A stretch of 33,542 nucleotides of DNA from a virus, in the IMG/VR virus record IMGVR_UViG_3300023184_002554, positions 1-33,542 of that record. One strand, 5' to 3'. How positions within the stretch are numbered: position 1 is the first letter of the stretch; every line of letters begins with the position of its first letter. This document shows, in pieces, positions 1-6,761 of the stretch. Under the pieces are notes generated by a model. That model ran no database searches, was not told the origin of the DNA, and saw only the letters and a program-made list of their open reading frames with translations. A program made the position numbers and the translations under genes.

Positions 1-1152
1 CTTGAAGATTCTCTTGACTATGAATATTTTAATTATTACTTGCAAGAGGGATATGATAAAATTGCTATTGATGGTAACAACCGTACACAAACAATTTACA
101 AATACTTGAATGGTGAAGTTGCCATTCAAAATGGGCAGTATGATTTGCCTGATTTGCCTGTTATAATTAACTCTAGTAACAATACATTTAAAACACATCC
201 TAAGGCATTGAAAGACCATATTTTTGCTAATGTGGTAATTACAATTTGCGAATACATTATTGCAACACGGGAAGATTTGTCTCGTTTGTTTATTAATATC
301 AATGATGGTTTTTCATTGAATGACCAAGAACGCCGTAATGCAATTCTTGTTCCTTTTGCTGAATATGTACGTCAAACAGCCGAAAAATATGCAGGTGCAT
401 TTAAGTATATTTTCCGTAATGCTAATCTTCGTTTGAAGATTGATGAACAGATTGTTAACTTAGCAGTATGTTCTGCTTATGGTCCTGCTCACGGCATTTC
501 CAAGAAAGATAAGTTTGAGGCATATGAAGATAACTCTACAGTATGGTCACACATCACAAAAAAAGGTGGACAGAAAAATATTTCTGATACTTTGACATTG
601 GTGGAAAAGTATACAGATAAAGGTTTTAAAGACCCATCTACACTTACTAATTTGTTCATGTTGATTTGTCATATCAATAAAGAGAAAATTAAAATCTTAA
701 ATGATAAAGATTTTATCAAATGGTTTATGGCAACAGAAAACAAACGTGTGGCTAATATTGACCGCAAGATTGTTACCTTGAAAAATGGTACTGAACTAAG
801 TTACAATGCAACAGGTTCTGCCGCTTCATCAAACTTTTTGCCTGCTCGTTTAGATACTATCTTGGAAGATTTTGCAATGATACCAAAAGGTATTGTTACT
901 GATGTTGACCCCGAAAGATTGTTCACACCTGTTCAAAGATATCAAGCATGGGTAAAACAAGATGGTGTTTGCCCACGAACAGGTAAAGTGATTTCTGAGG
1001 ATGAAATTAACAACCATGATTTGTGGGCTGCTGACCATGTGATACCTTATTCTAAAGGTGGCAAAACTACCTTAGACAACCTTGAATTGGTTTGCCGTAA
1101 ATACAATGAGTCTAAAGGCAATAGACCTGCAAAAGAGTTGATTGCCGCATAA
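1..1152 (+). CDS. DUF262-HNH nuclease, 5' partial (GmrSD-like)
   Basis: The frame is open from base 1, so the true start lies outside the window; the first in-frame start codon here (TTG at 40) is probably not the real one. The N-terminal part has the DUF262-type signature IDGNNRTQTI, the counterpart of the DGQQRLTTL nucleotide-binding loop of GmrS/ParB-like proteins. The C-terminus carries an HNH nuclease: a CPRTGK stretch, then AADHVIPYSKGG, then DNLELVC and NESKGNRP. DUF262 joined to HNH is the architecture of type IV restriction enzymes of the GmrSD/BrxU type, which cut modified DNA. In a phage it may act in mobility, host takeover or exclusion of other phages. The family call is firm; the role is inferred. 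Confidence 0.85.
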   Translation, partial: LEDSLDYEYFNYYLQEGYDKIAIDGNNRTQTIYKYLNGEVAIQNGQYDLPDLPVIINSSNNTFKTHPKALKDHIFANVVITICEYIIATREDLSRLFININDGFSLNDQERRNAILVPFAEYVRQTAEKYAGAFKYIFRNANLRLKIDEQIVNLAVCSAYGPAHGISKKDKFEAYEDNSTVWSHITKKGGQKNISDTLTLVEKYTDKGFKDPSTLTNLFMLICHINKEKIKILNDKDFIKWFMATENKRVANIDRKIVTLKNGTELSYNATGSAASSNFLPARLDTILEDFAMIPKGIVTDVDPERLFTPVQRYQAWVKQDGVCPRTGKVISEDEINNHDLWAADHVIPYSKGGKTTLDNLELVCRKYNESKGNRPAKELIAA

Positions 1153-1156
1153 ACGC

Positions 1157-1179
1157 TTGACACCCTGTCAAAAGGGTGT
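1157..1179. repeat. Two overlapping inverted repeats in promoter spacer (candidate operator)
   Basis: The -35 box forms the left half of a perfect palindrome, TTGACA-CCC-TGTCAA (1157-1171). A second inverted repeat, ACACCC (1160-1165) with GGGTGT (1174-1179), overlaps it and ends next to the -10. The two pairings are mutually exclusive. The position across the RNA polymerase contact region suggests an operator, possibly for the HTH protein encoded just downstream. Binding is inferred only. Confidence 0.55.
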
Positions 1180-1185
1180 TATACT
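1157..1185 (+). promoter_or_regulatory. Strong sigma70-type promoter, extended -10
   Basis: A perfect -35 hexamer TTGACA (1157-1162), a 17-bp spacer and a -10 TATACT (1180-1185) preceded by TGT, the extended -10 element. Transcription would begin near 1192 and run into the small HTH gene at 1260 through a leader of about 68 nt. It is the best host-type promoter in the window and starts 5 bp after the stop codon of the upstream nuclease. Confidence 0.85.
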
Positions 1186-1196
1186 TACACATCATT

Positions 1197-1229
1197 TGAG
1201 AGATTGAGTCGCCTCTCAGATATTTTTTT
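1197..1229 (+). terminator. Terminator-like hairpin in leader (possible attenuator)
   Basis: TGAGAG (1197-1202) pairs with CTCTCA (1213-1218) around a 10-nt loop, followed after GATA by seven T (1223-1229). The stem is weak, with three G-C pairs, but the layout is that of an intrinsic terminator. It sits downstream of the 1157 promoter and upstream of the 1260 gene, so it could attenuate that gene or end a very short RNA. It could also be a leftover terminator of the upstream nuclease gene. Confidence 0.4.
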
Positions 1230-1259
1230 CTTGCGATTCGTTTTTATCATGGAGATATT

Positions 1260-1532
1260 ATGTCTACAAAATCTAAAGTCCTTGCCTATCTTTCTAAAGA
1301 AGGTTCTTACAACACTTTGACCGCAAACAAAATGCAGTCAGTTTTCGGTGTTGCAAACCCATCCGCAACTATCAATGAGTTGCGTAATGAAGGTCATGCA
1401 ATCTACTTGAACACCCGTTACAATACAAGCGGAGAGAAAGTTGCTTTCTACCGTTTGGGTACACCAACTAAGCGCATTGTCGCTGCAGGTATTGCTGCAA
1501 TTCGTTCACAAGGTGAACGTGCTTTTGCCTAA
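1260..1532 (+). CDS. Small helix-turn-helix protein
   Basis: A 90 aa protein with a good ribosome binding site (GGAG at 1251-1254, 5 nt before ATG). Residues about 6-50 read as a winged-helix/HTH fold: a first helix KVLAYLSKEG, then LTANKMQSVFGVANPSATINELRNEGH, which has the helix-turn-recognition-helix pattern, and a beta wing (AIYLNTRYN, KVAFYRLG). The C-terminal tail is Ala/Arg-rich. Similar small HTH proteins are common in T4-like phages of aquatic bacteria; the exact function is unknown. It has its own strong promoter with overlapping inverted repeats and its own terminator, so it is a single-gene unit, as expected for an abundant or self-regulated DNA-binding protein. Confidence 0.75.
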   Translation: MSTKSKVLAYLSKEGSYNTLTANKMQSVFGVANPSATINELRNEGHAIYLNTRYNTSGEKVAFYRLGTPTKRIVAAGIAAIRSQGERAFA

Positions 1533-1550
1533 GATTTCTTAGCAAAACCT

Positions 1551-1589
1551 AAGAGGACAGGATATATAATGTATCCTCTCCTCTTTTTT
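1551..1589 (+). terminator. Strong intrinsic terminator
   Basis: A long stem: AAGAGGA (1551-1557) pairs with TCCTCTT (1579-1585), and AGGATA (1559-1564) pairs with TATCCT (1572-1577), with one C/C mismatch between the two helices and a 7-nt loop. T residues continue to 1589. It ends the HTH transcription unit. The loop itself reads TATAATG, so a -10 for the next gene could hide in it, but no -35 supports that. Confidence 0.85.
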
Positions 1590-1605
1590 ATTTTATGGAT
1601 ACATT

Positions 1606-2421
1606 ATGGAAATACAAGTTAAACTAGAAGAATTAAAGCAACATAAGTTATTTGTTGCAACTCCAATGTATGGCGGTATGAACCACGGACTCTATATGAA
1701 GTCCTGTTTAGACTTACAAACAACAATGCATCGTTATGGTATTGAAATTAAGTTTTCTTTCCTGTTCAACGAATCATTGATTACAAGGGCTCGCAACTAT
1801 TTGGTTGATGAATTCCTACGCACAGACTACACACACATGCTGTTCATCGACAGCGACATTCACTTCAATGCACAAGACGTAATTGCTTTGTTAGCACTTG
1901 ATAAAGATGTTATCGGTGGTCCTTATCCTAAGAAGTCAATGAACTGGGGTAATATCGCACAAGCAGCTCGTAACCATCCTGATATGGAACCAAGAGAACT
2001 TGAAGCACTTGTTGGTGAATATGTTTTTAACGTAGTTAAAGGCACACAACAATTTCAAGTAACAGAACCTTTAGAAGTTATGGAAATTGGTACTGGTTAC
2101 ATGATGGTTAAACGTGAAGTGTTTGATAAAATGAAAGATGAATATCCATCTATTCGTTACAAACCAGACCATGTTGGTCAAGCCAACTTTGATGGTTCAC
2201 GTTACATTCACGCATACTTTGATACTGTAATCGACACCAAAGAATCAATCGTTGGTGGTGGTTCAGACCGTTACTTGTCAGAAGATTATATGTTCTGTCA
2301 AATGTGGCGCAAAATGGGTGGTCAGATTTTCTTGTGTCCATGGATGAAAACACAACACATTGGTACATACGCCTTTACTGGTAATATGCCTGCTGTTGCA
2401 CAATACACAGGAAAACTATAA
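1606..2421 (+). CDS. Glycosyltransferase-like protein (GT-A fold)
   Basis: A 271 aa protein with the GT-A pattern: an N-terminal strand LFVATPMYGG, then RARNYLVDEFL before HMLFIDSDIHF. The DSD at residues 82-84 fits the metal/nucleotide-sugar binding DxD motif. The later GGPYPKK and the C-terminal SEDYMFCQMWRKMGG segment, with its acidic ED, also fit this class. Such proteins are frequent in T4-like aquatic phages and may glycosylate virion proteins, DNA or the host surface; the acceptor is unknown. It follows a strong terminator with no clear promoter or Shine-Dalgarno. Its stop codon overlaps the next start (TAATG), so it is coupled to the diphosphohydrolase gene. Confidence 0.75.
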   Translation: MEIQVKLEELKQHKLFVATPMYGGMNHGLYMKSCLDLQTTMHRYGIEIKFSFLFNESLITRARNYLVDEFLRTDYTHMLFIDSDIHFNAQDVIALLALDKDVIGGPYPKKSMNWGNIAQAARNHPDMEPRELEALVGEYVFNVVKGTQQFQVTEPLEVMEIGTGYMMVKREVFDKMKDEYPSIRYKPDHVGQANFDGSRYIHAYFDTVIDTKESIVGGGSDRYLSEDYMFCQMWRKMGGQIFLCPWMKTQHIGTYAFTGNMPAVAQYTGKL

Positions 2422-2753
2422 TGAACGATGATGTTGTTAAAGCCTCACAAACTGCAACAACAGGTGGTCGTAAATTTGATGGTAACAAACTAGAATTTGG
2501 TTTGTTACCACCTCTTGCACTTGAAGCTACTGTTGATGTACTGACGTTTGGTGCTCAGAAGTATGAAAGAGATAATTGGAAAAGAGTACCTGATTCTAAA
2601 CGTAGGTATTATGATGCACTTCAACGGCATCTTTGGGCATGGAAAAAAGGTGAGATTCTCGACCCTGAGTCCGGCAAACATCACTTAGCACACGCTATGT
2701 GTTGCCTCATGTTTCTATATGAACATGATACAATGTATTCTTTGGATACATAA
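2421..2753 (+). CDS. dATP/dGTP diphosphohydrolase N-terminal family (DUF5664)
   Basis: A 110 aa protein with the hallmarks of the phage DUF5664 / dATP-dGTP diphosphohydrolase family: GRKFDGNKLEFGLLPPLALE, then FGAQKYERDNWKR, a DALQRHLWAW helix, and the C-terminal HHLAHAMCCLMFLYEH. Conserved acidic and His residues in these helices would bind metal and nucleotide. The predicted role is trimming the dNTP pool during phage replication. The family is best known from phages with modified purine pools, but no PurZ-like gene is seen here and many ordinary phages carry it. It directly precedes the clamp gene. The family assignment is firm; the substrate is inferred. Confidence 0.8.
   Translation: MNDDVVKASQTATTGGRKFDGNKLEFGLLPPLALEATVDVLTFGAQKYERDNWKRVPDSKRRYYDALQRHLWAWKKGEILDPESGKHHLAHAMCCLMFLYEHDTMYSLDT
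2726..2734 (+). promoter_or_regulatory. Putative extended -10 promoter for gene 45
   Basis: TGA followed by TACAAT (2729-2734) forms an extended -10 inside the end of the upstream gene. Start of transcription would be near 2741, giving a leader of about 31 nt that includes the TTGGAG ribosome binding site before ATG 2772. There is no convincing -35 at 17 bp. The same TGA-TAyAAT form occurs at 8640 and 9318. Confidence 0.4.
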
Positions 2754-2771
2754 ATTTTTTGGAGTTATATT

Positions 2772-3455
2772 ATGAAATTATCAACTGAAACAATCTCCGT
2801 CTTAAAGAACTTCGGTGCCATCAATCAAGGCATCATGTTCAAAAAAGGCAAAACACTTAAAACAGTTTCTTCACACAAGAACATTCTTGCTGAAGTTACA
2901 ATCAAAGAAGATATCCCCGCAGAGTTTGGTGTCTATGACCTGAACAACTTTCTGTCGGTTGTATCTCTACACAAAGATGACCCATCATTTGAATTTGATG
3001 AGAAACATGTTGTTATTTGTGGCAACAAAGGTCGTTCTAAAATCAAGTATCGCTTCTGCGAACCTACTATGATTGTTACACCACCAGAGAAAGCAATTGC
3101 AATGCCTGACCCTGAGATTAGTTTTGGCTTAACTGCTGAAGACTTTGATTGGGTGCTTCGTGCTGCTTCTGTTCTTTCTTCACCACAAATTGCAATCGAA
3201 TCTGATGGTAAGAAAGTTTCAATCGTAACATTGGACCTGCAAAACGATTCTGCACATACCGATTCTCTTGACTTAGTTGATGGTAATGGTAGTAAGTATC
3301 GTATGGTTTTCAAAACAGAAAACTTGACCAAGATTTTACCTGGCGCATATGATGTGAAGATTTCTTCTAAAGGTGTCTCACACTTCCAACACAAAACTAC
3401 ACCACTTCAATACTGGATTACAACTGAGTCTGGTTCTAAATTTGAAAAGGCTTAA
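2772..3455 (+). CDS. 45: Sliding clamp, DNA polymerase processivity factor (gp45)
   Basis: At 227 aa it matches T4 gp45 (228 aa). The N-terminus MKLSTETISVLKNFGAINQG, the IMFKKGKTL and HKNILAEVTI strands and the FGVYDLNNFLSVVSLH segment are typical of the gp45 clamp, a trimeric ring that tethers the polymerase to DNA. In T4 the clamp also acts as a mobile activator of late transcription with gp33 and gp55, which fits the late promoters further along. TTGGAG lies just upstream of the start. It is followed after 2 bp by a small coiled-coil gene and then by the clamp loader genes, the canonical order for this group. Confidence 0.93.
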   Translation: MKLSTETISVLKNFGAINQGIMFKKGKTLKTVSSHKNILAEVTIKEDIPAEFGVYDLNNFLSVVSLHKDDPSFEFDEKHVVICGNKGRSKIKYRFCEPTMIVTPPEKAIAMPDPEISFGLTAEDFDWVLRAASVLSSPQIAIESDGKKVSIVTLDLQNDSAHTDSLDLVDGNGSKYRMVFKTENLTKILPGAYDVKISSKGVSHFQHKTTPLQYWITTESGSKFEKA

Positions 3456-3457
3456 TC

Positions 3458-3649
3458 ATGGGTGAGATAAGAACTTGGACAGATAGAGAAGTATACTTGA
3501 CTGTATTGAGAAAAGAAATTTCTGTATTGCAAACCAAATACAGACCACATGAAGAAGGTACGGGGCATTTCAATACAGCAATTTCTGTATTAGAATCTCG
3601 TATCAAAGAGATTGAATCTGAACTGAATTGGCCTTTTCCAAATGAATGA
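3458..3649 (+). CDS. Small conserved coiled-coil protein, unknown function
   Basis: A 63 aa protein starting 2 bp after the clamp stop codon. The second half (HFNTAISVLESRIKEIESEL) has regular hydrophobic spacing and should form a helix or short coiled coil. The N-terminal half contains VYLTVLRKEISVLQTKY, a second amphipathic helix. No family is recognised. Its end overlaps the start of the next gene by 8 bp, so it is cotranslated between the clamp and the exported-type protein. Confidence 0.6.
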   Translation: MGEIRTWTDREVYLTVLRKEISVLQTKYRPHEEGTGHFNTAISVLESRIKEIESELNWPFPNE

Positions 3650-3971
3650 CAGACGTAACTTCATAAGAGGTGCAGGCATCATCGGTGCCTTTGCTGTTGG
3701 TGTTGCATCTTATAAACAGGTGAAAGAAATGGCTAATGAACACAAAGACATTAGTCATCTCGCACCTCCAAAAGAAGCAACAACTATTCAGTTTACTGGT
3801 GCATATGGTGAGAAACCTAAAGCACCAGACCCAACACCAGGACAAAGTATGTTTTATGTCAATGGTTGGAACCAAGAAGTTACTCACCGTGTTTCTATGA
3901 CTGTCGGTAAAGACAATCGTTTGTGGATGAAAATCGGTGATGAATGGCACAGAGTTGCTATTGAATCTTAA
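3642..3971 (+). CDS. Small protein with twin-arginine-type signal/anchor
   Basis: A 109 aa protein starting MNDRRNFIRGAG, close to the Tat consensus (S/T)RRxFLK, followed by a hydrophobic stretch of about 15 residues (IIGAFAVGVAS). The mature part is polar, with a proline-rich stretch EKPKAPDPTPGQ and C-terminal strands ending in DNRLWMKIGDEWHRVAIES. This suggests a protein anchored in or exported across the inner membrane by the Tat system. No function is recognised. It sits between the clamp and clamp-loader genes, an odd place for an exported protein. The reading frame is clear; export is inferred from the N-terminus only. Confidence 0.6.
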   Translation: MNDRRNFIRGAGIIGAFAVGVASYKQVKEMANEHKDISHLAPPKEATTIQFTGAYGEKPKAPDPTPGQSMFYVNGWNQEVTHRVSMTVGKDNRLWMKIGDEWHRVAIES

Positions 3972-4000
3972 TGTGAATTTTTTTATTATGAAAGTGGTGT

Positions 4001-4933
4001 ATGGAACATTTATTATGGACAGAAAAATATAGACCACAAACAATTGCGGATTGTATTCTACCTGACCGGTTGAAACAACCATTTCAGGAATATGTTAATC
4101 AACATAACATTCCTAATCTATTGTTAAGTGGTGGTGCAGGCGTTGGTAAGACTACAGTCGCCAAGGCTATGTGCAATGAAATCGGATGTGACTTCATGGT
4201 CATTAACGGTTCTGACGAATCTGGTATTGATACATTTCGTACCAAGATTAAAAACTATGCTTCATCTATGTCATTGTCTGGTGGTCGTAAGGTCATCATT
4301 ATTGATGAGGCTGATTATCTAAATCCAAACTCAACACAACCTGCTTTGCGTAATGCAATTGAAGAATTTGCAGTCAACTGCTCATTCATCTTTACTTGTA
4401 ATTACAAAACTCGTATCATTGAACCATTGCACTCTCGCTGTGCTGTGATTGACTTCACACTAAAGAACAATGAGAAGTCGCAGATGGCTGGTGGATTCTT
4501 TAAGAGAATTCAGTCGATTTTGCAAAGTGAAAAAGTTGAGTATGATGACAAGGTAATTGCAGAATTAATTAAGAAACATTTTCCCGATAATCGCCGTATT
4601 CTAAATGAGTTGCAAAGATATTCACAGTTTGGAAAGATTGATACTGGTGTTCTTGCACAGATTGGTAATGTCCAACTGACAGAGATTACAAAGCATATCA
4701 AAGACAAAGACTTCACCGCAATTCGTAAGTGGGTCGCATCTACTGATTTGGATACTAACACAATGTTCCGTCAATTATATGATGCATTGTATGATGTAAT
4801 GAAACCACAATCAATACCACAAGCAGTGGTGATTATTGCTGACTATCAATACAAGAACGCATTTGTTGCTGATACTGAAATCAACCTTGTCGCATGTCTT
4901 ACCGAACTAATGGTAGAATGTGAGTTTCTATGA
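4001..4933 (+). CDS. 44: Clamp loader large subunit, AAA+ ATPase (gp44)
   Basis: A 310 aa protein close to T4 gp44 (319 aa). It starts with the RFC-type WTEKYRPQTIADC box. Walker A is GGAGVGKT (44-51), Walker B IIDEAD (about 100-105), and the SRC arginine-finger motif is at 145-147. With gp62 it forms the complex that opens and loads the gp45 clamp using ATP. A weak promoter-like pair TTGAAT (3961-3966) and TATTAT (3984-3989) lies just upstream at 17 bp spacing. Its stop codon overlaps the next start by 4 bp. Confidence 0.95.
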   Translation: MEHLLWTEKYRPQTIADCILPDRLKQPFQEYVNQHNIPNLLLSGGAGVGKTTVAKAMCNEIGCDFMVINGSDESGIDTFRTKIKNYASSMSLSGGRKVIIIDEADYLNPNSTQPALRNAIEEFAVNCSFIFTCNYKTRIIEPLHSRCAVIDFTLKNNEKSQMAGGFFKRIQSILQSEKVEYDDKVIAELIKKHFPDNRRILNELQRYSQFGKIDTGVLAQIGNVQLTEITKHIKDKDFTAIRKWVASTDLDTNTMFRQLYDALYDVMKPQSIPQAVVIIADYQYKNAFVADTEINLVACLTELMVECEFL

Positions 4934-5217
4934 TTGAATTGTTTAGACCTACTTTAGAATGGATTCGTAATGATTGGTTTAGTAATCGCCCTCGTTTTAT
5001 TGTTGAGCTCTTGGCTTGGGCTATTAGTATTGGTTGCTCAATTACCATGGCACTCACCGTCCCAAATCCACCTCTTCTTTACATGTATCCTGTTTGGATC
5101 GGTGGTTGTGCCATGTATGCTTGGGCTGCTTTTACTAGAAAAAGTTTTGGCATGCTTGCCAATTATGTACTCTTAACCACAATTGATTCAATTGGTTTGA
5201 TTAGGATGTTGACATGA
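4930..5217 (+). CDS. Small integral membrane protein
   Basis: A 95 aa protein with two clear membrane segments, about 25-46 (IVELLAWAISIGCSITMALTV) and 49-69 (the stretch containing YPVWIGGCAMYAWAAF), and a third likely one at 75-92 (LANYVLLTTIDSIGLI). Both ends overlap neighbours by 4 bp (ATGA), placing it between the two clamp-loader subunits. T4 has no counterpart at this position. It could be a membrane anchor for replication or a superinfection factor; no family is recognised. Confidence 0.65.
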   Translation: MIELFRPTLEWIRNDWFSNRPRFIVELLAWAISIGCSITMALTVPNPPLLYMYPVWIGGCAMYAWAAFTRKSFGMLANYVLLTTIDSIGLIRMLT

Positions 5218-5600
5218 GTAACCCATTTGACTATGTAAACTCAATTCTTCAGAATAAGAAAAACCTGATTGTTGACGAATTGACAGAAAAGGACTATCAA
5301 GCATTCCTTGTAAATCGTACACTATCCTACCACAAAGACTGTATCATGTATGCAAACGAAATGAATCGTAGGCATCTGGCTGATAAAAAGTTGCAATATG
5401 ACTTTTTACTAAATACGATAAGGTCACAGAAAAGACCTTTTGCTAAGTGGGTTAAGGCTGAAAAAAGTGAAGATTTAGAATGTATCAAGCAAGTATTCGG
5501 ACTCTCTGACCAAAAAGCTCGTGAAGCCAAGCGCCTCCTTAGTAATGAACAAATCCAAAAATTAAAAGAACAAACCGATACAGGTGGATTAAGGAAATGA
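5214..5600 (+). CDS. 62: Clamp loader small subunit (gp62)
   Basis: A 128 aa protein beginning MSNPFDYVNSILQNKKNL, which matches the N-terminus of gp62-type clamp loader subunits of T4-like aquatic phages. It is shorter than T4 gp62 (187 aa), as usual in that group. It is rich in charged helices (DYQAFLVNRTLSYHKDCIMYANEMN, RPFAKWVKAEKSE) and has no ATPase motif, as expected for the non-catalytic subunit that joins four gp44 subunits. The position between gene 44 and regA is the canonical one and strongly supports the call. Confidence 0.88.
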   Translation: MSNPFDYVNSILQNKKNLIVDELTEKDYQAFLVNRTLSYHKDCIMYANEMNRRHLADKKLQYDFLLNTIRSQKRPFAKWVKAEKSEDLECIKQVFGLSDQKAREAKRLLSNEQIQKLKEQTDTGGLRK

Positions 5601-5601
5601 T

Positions 5602-6003
5602 ATGGTTGATTTGGCCAAATTCATTGAGGTCACTCTCAATGAACAAGATGATTTTTTAAAGGTTCGTGAAACTCTAACACGAATCGGTGTTTCGTCACGC
5701 AAAGAAAAAGTTTTATACCAGTCTTGTCACATTTTACATAAACAAGGTAAGTACTACATTGTACATTTTAAAGAACTGTTTGCACTAGATGGAAAACCAT
5801 CAAACATTTCTGAGAATGATATTCAAAGACGTAATGCAATTGCTAATTTGTTAGAAGAATGGGGTCTCGTTAAGATTTTAAATCCTAAATTAATGGAAGA
5901 TAATATTGCACCACTACACCAAGTGAAGATTATTTCTTTCAAGGAAAAAGATGAATGGGACTTGATTACGAAATATAATATTGGCAAGAAGTCACAGGAC
6001 TAA
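5602..6003 (+). CDS. regA: RegA translational repressor of early genes
   Basis: A 133 aa protein (T4 RegA is 122 aa). The N-terminus contains DDFLKVRETLTRIGVSSRKEKVLYQSCHILHKQGKYYIVHFKELFALDG, a typical RegA core, followed by the DIQRRNAIANLLEEWGLV helix. RegA binds the start regions of many early phage mRNAs and blocks translation, including its own and that of neighbouring replication genes in T4. The start follows the gp62 stop by 1 bp (TGATATG), so the two are coupled. Confidence 0.92.
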   Translation: MVDLAKFIEVTLNEQDDFLKVRETLTRIGVSSRKEKVLYQSCHILHKQGKYYIVHFKELFALDGKPSNISENDIQRRNAIANLLEEWGLVKILNPKLMEDNIAPLHQVKIISFKEKDEWDLITKYNIGKKSQD

Positions 6004-6018
6004 TGATGAGAATTTGTT

Positions 6019-6192
6019 ATGAAAGAAATTACGAAATTGAAAAACCGATACACGGGAGAGATTGTATTCTGCCGTGATATCAAAAAAGTAATTCAGGATA
6101 ATTCTTATACGTTTGTACAAGTATACAGGGAAGAATTACCTGGTAGAATTTATTTGGTCAACTTGGATGCTTACATCATTTTGACTAAATAA
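6019..6192 (+). CDS. Small conserved protein, 57 aa
   Basis: The ORF starts MKEITKLKNRYTGEIVFCRD and ends with stop TAA at 6190-6192. Its pattern of short strands (TGEIVFC, YTFVQVYRE, GRIYLVNLDAYIIL) suggests a small beta-rich fold. It lies 15 bp after regA and shares the AT-ending codons of its neighbours. Small proteins of this kind between regA and the next gene occur in related phages, but no function is known to me. A competing start at 6003 in another frame gives only 24 residues. Confidence 0.6.
   Translation: MKEITKLKNRYTGEIVFCRDIKKVIQDNSYTFVQVYREELPGRIYLVNLDAYIILTK
6185..6192 (+). promoter_or_regulatory. Late-promoter-like octamer CTAAATAA
   Basis: CTAAATAA overlaps the stop codon of the 57 aa gene. 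It differs from the T4 late consensus TATAAATA at the first base pair and the last base. It stands about 55 bp before hsp20, and a transcript from it would carry the leader hairpin at 6197-6215 near its 5' end. This is a weak match on its own in an AT-rich genome. Confidence 0.3.
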
Positions 6193-6196
6193 TATC

Positions 6197-6215
6197 GTGG
6201 CGCCTTCGGGGTCAC
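6197..6215 (+). other. Leader hairpin with cUUCGg tetraloop upstream of hsp20
   Basis: The sequence GTGGCGCC-TTCG-GGGTCAC folds into a short stem closed by C-G around a UUCG tetraloop, with one bulged G and one G-U pair. It is unusually GC-rich for this genome. No T run follows, so it is not a standard terminator. It lies in the 54-bp gap before hsp20 and may stabilise the 5' end or control translation of that mRNA. Confidence 0.55.
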
Positions 6216-6246
6216 ATTTCATTAACTCGCTTAATAGGAGAAAACT

Positions 6247-6708
6247 ATGACACGCTTTACAACATTATATCCACAATTTGTTGGTTTTGATAATCTTTTC
6301 AATGAGCTCGAAAGACTTGTTGAAGGTACTACACCACAAAGAAACACATCTTTCCCTCCACATAACATTATCAAAGTAGATGAAAACAAGTATGTCGTTG
6401 AAATGGCTGTTGCTGGTTTTGGGCAAGATGAGGTCGATGTTGAAATCCAAGACGGTACATTAATCGTCAAGGGTGAAAAGAAAGACCAAACTGAAGTGGA
6501 CTATTTGTATCGTGGCATTGCAACTCGTTCTTTCACCAAGTCGATTAGATTGAGTGAAACAATTGAGGTTCGTGGTGCCCAATTCAAAGATGGTATTCTT
6601 AAAATTGGTTTAGAGAATGTAATTCCTGACCATAAGAAACCACGCAAGATTGAATTTAGCAAAGAACTAAACTTCAGTAAACCAACACTGCTTCAAGAAG
6701 CAGCGTAA
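6247..6708 (+). CDS. hsp20: Small heat shock protein, Hsp20/alpha-crystallin family
   Basis: A 153 aa protein. The N-terminal part contains GFDNLFNELERLVEG. The alpha-crystallin domain spans about 35-130 (NIIKVDENKYVVEMAVAGFG, then VDVEIQDGTLIVKGEKK, LYRGIATRSFTKSIRLSETI and the GILKIGLENVIPD end, the last being the usual A-x-x-x-n-GvL motif region). It acts as an ATP-independent holdase. Hsp20 is a near-core gene of T4-like cyanophages and relatives, where it is thought to aid capsid or scaffold folding. AGGAG (6236-6240) lies 6 nt before the start. It has a leader hairpin upstream and a strong terminator downstream, so it is a single-gene unit. Confidence 0.93.
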   Translation: MTRFTTLYPQFVGFDNLFNELERLVEGTTPQRNTSFPPHNIIKVDENKYVVEMAVAGFGQDEVDVEIQDGTLIVKGEKKDQTEVDYLYRGIATRSFTKSIRLSETIEVRGAQFKDGILKIGLENVIPDHKKPRKIEFSKELNFSKPTLLQEAA

Positions 6709-6710
6709 TG

Positions 6711-6736
6711 AATGGGGTCGCAATGACCCCATTTTT
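6711..6736 (+). terminator. Strong intrinsic terminator after hsp20
   Basis: AATGGGGTC (6711-6719) pairs perfectly with GACCCCATT (6725-6733) around a 5-nt loop GCAAT, and the T run continues to 6736. It begins right after the hsp20 stop codon. Confidence 0.92.
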
Positions 6737-6761
6737 GCCTCACAACTTTATTATTTTGGTG

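Noticed and set aside
2421-2753. Evidence for a 2-aminoadenine (Z) genome from the diphosphohydrolase gene
   Set aside because: The family is widespread in ordinary phages, and no PurZ-like or dATP-specific phosphohydrolase gene appears in the window.
2933-3394. A minus-strand ORF (153 codons) opposite gene 45
   Set aside because: It lies opposite the sliding clamp gene, has no recognisable domain or ribosome binding site, and no other gene in the window is on the minus strand.
3961-3989. TTGAAT-17 bp-TATTAT before gene 44
   Set aside because: Both boxes are imperfect and the region is AT-rich; it would leave a leader of only about 5 nt. Kept only as a remark.
6003-6077. A 24-codon ORF starting at the regA stop codon
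   Set aside because: It is shorter than the 57-codon frame that covers the same stretch and has no coding-like composition.
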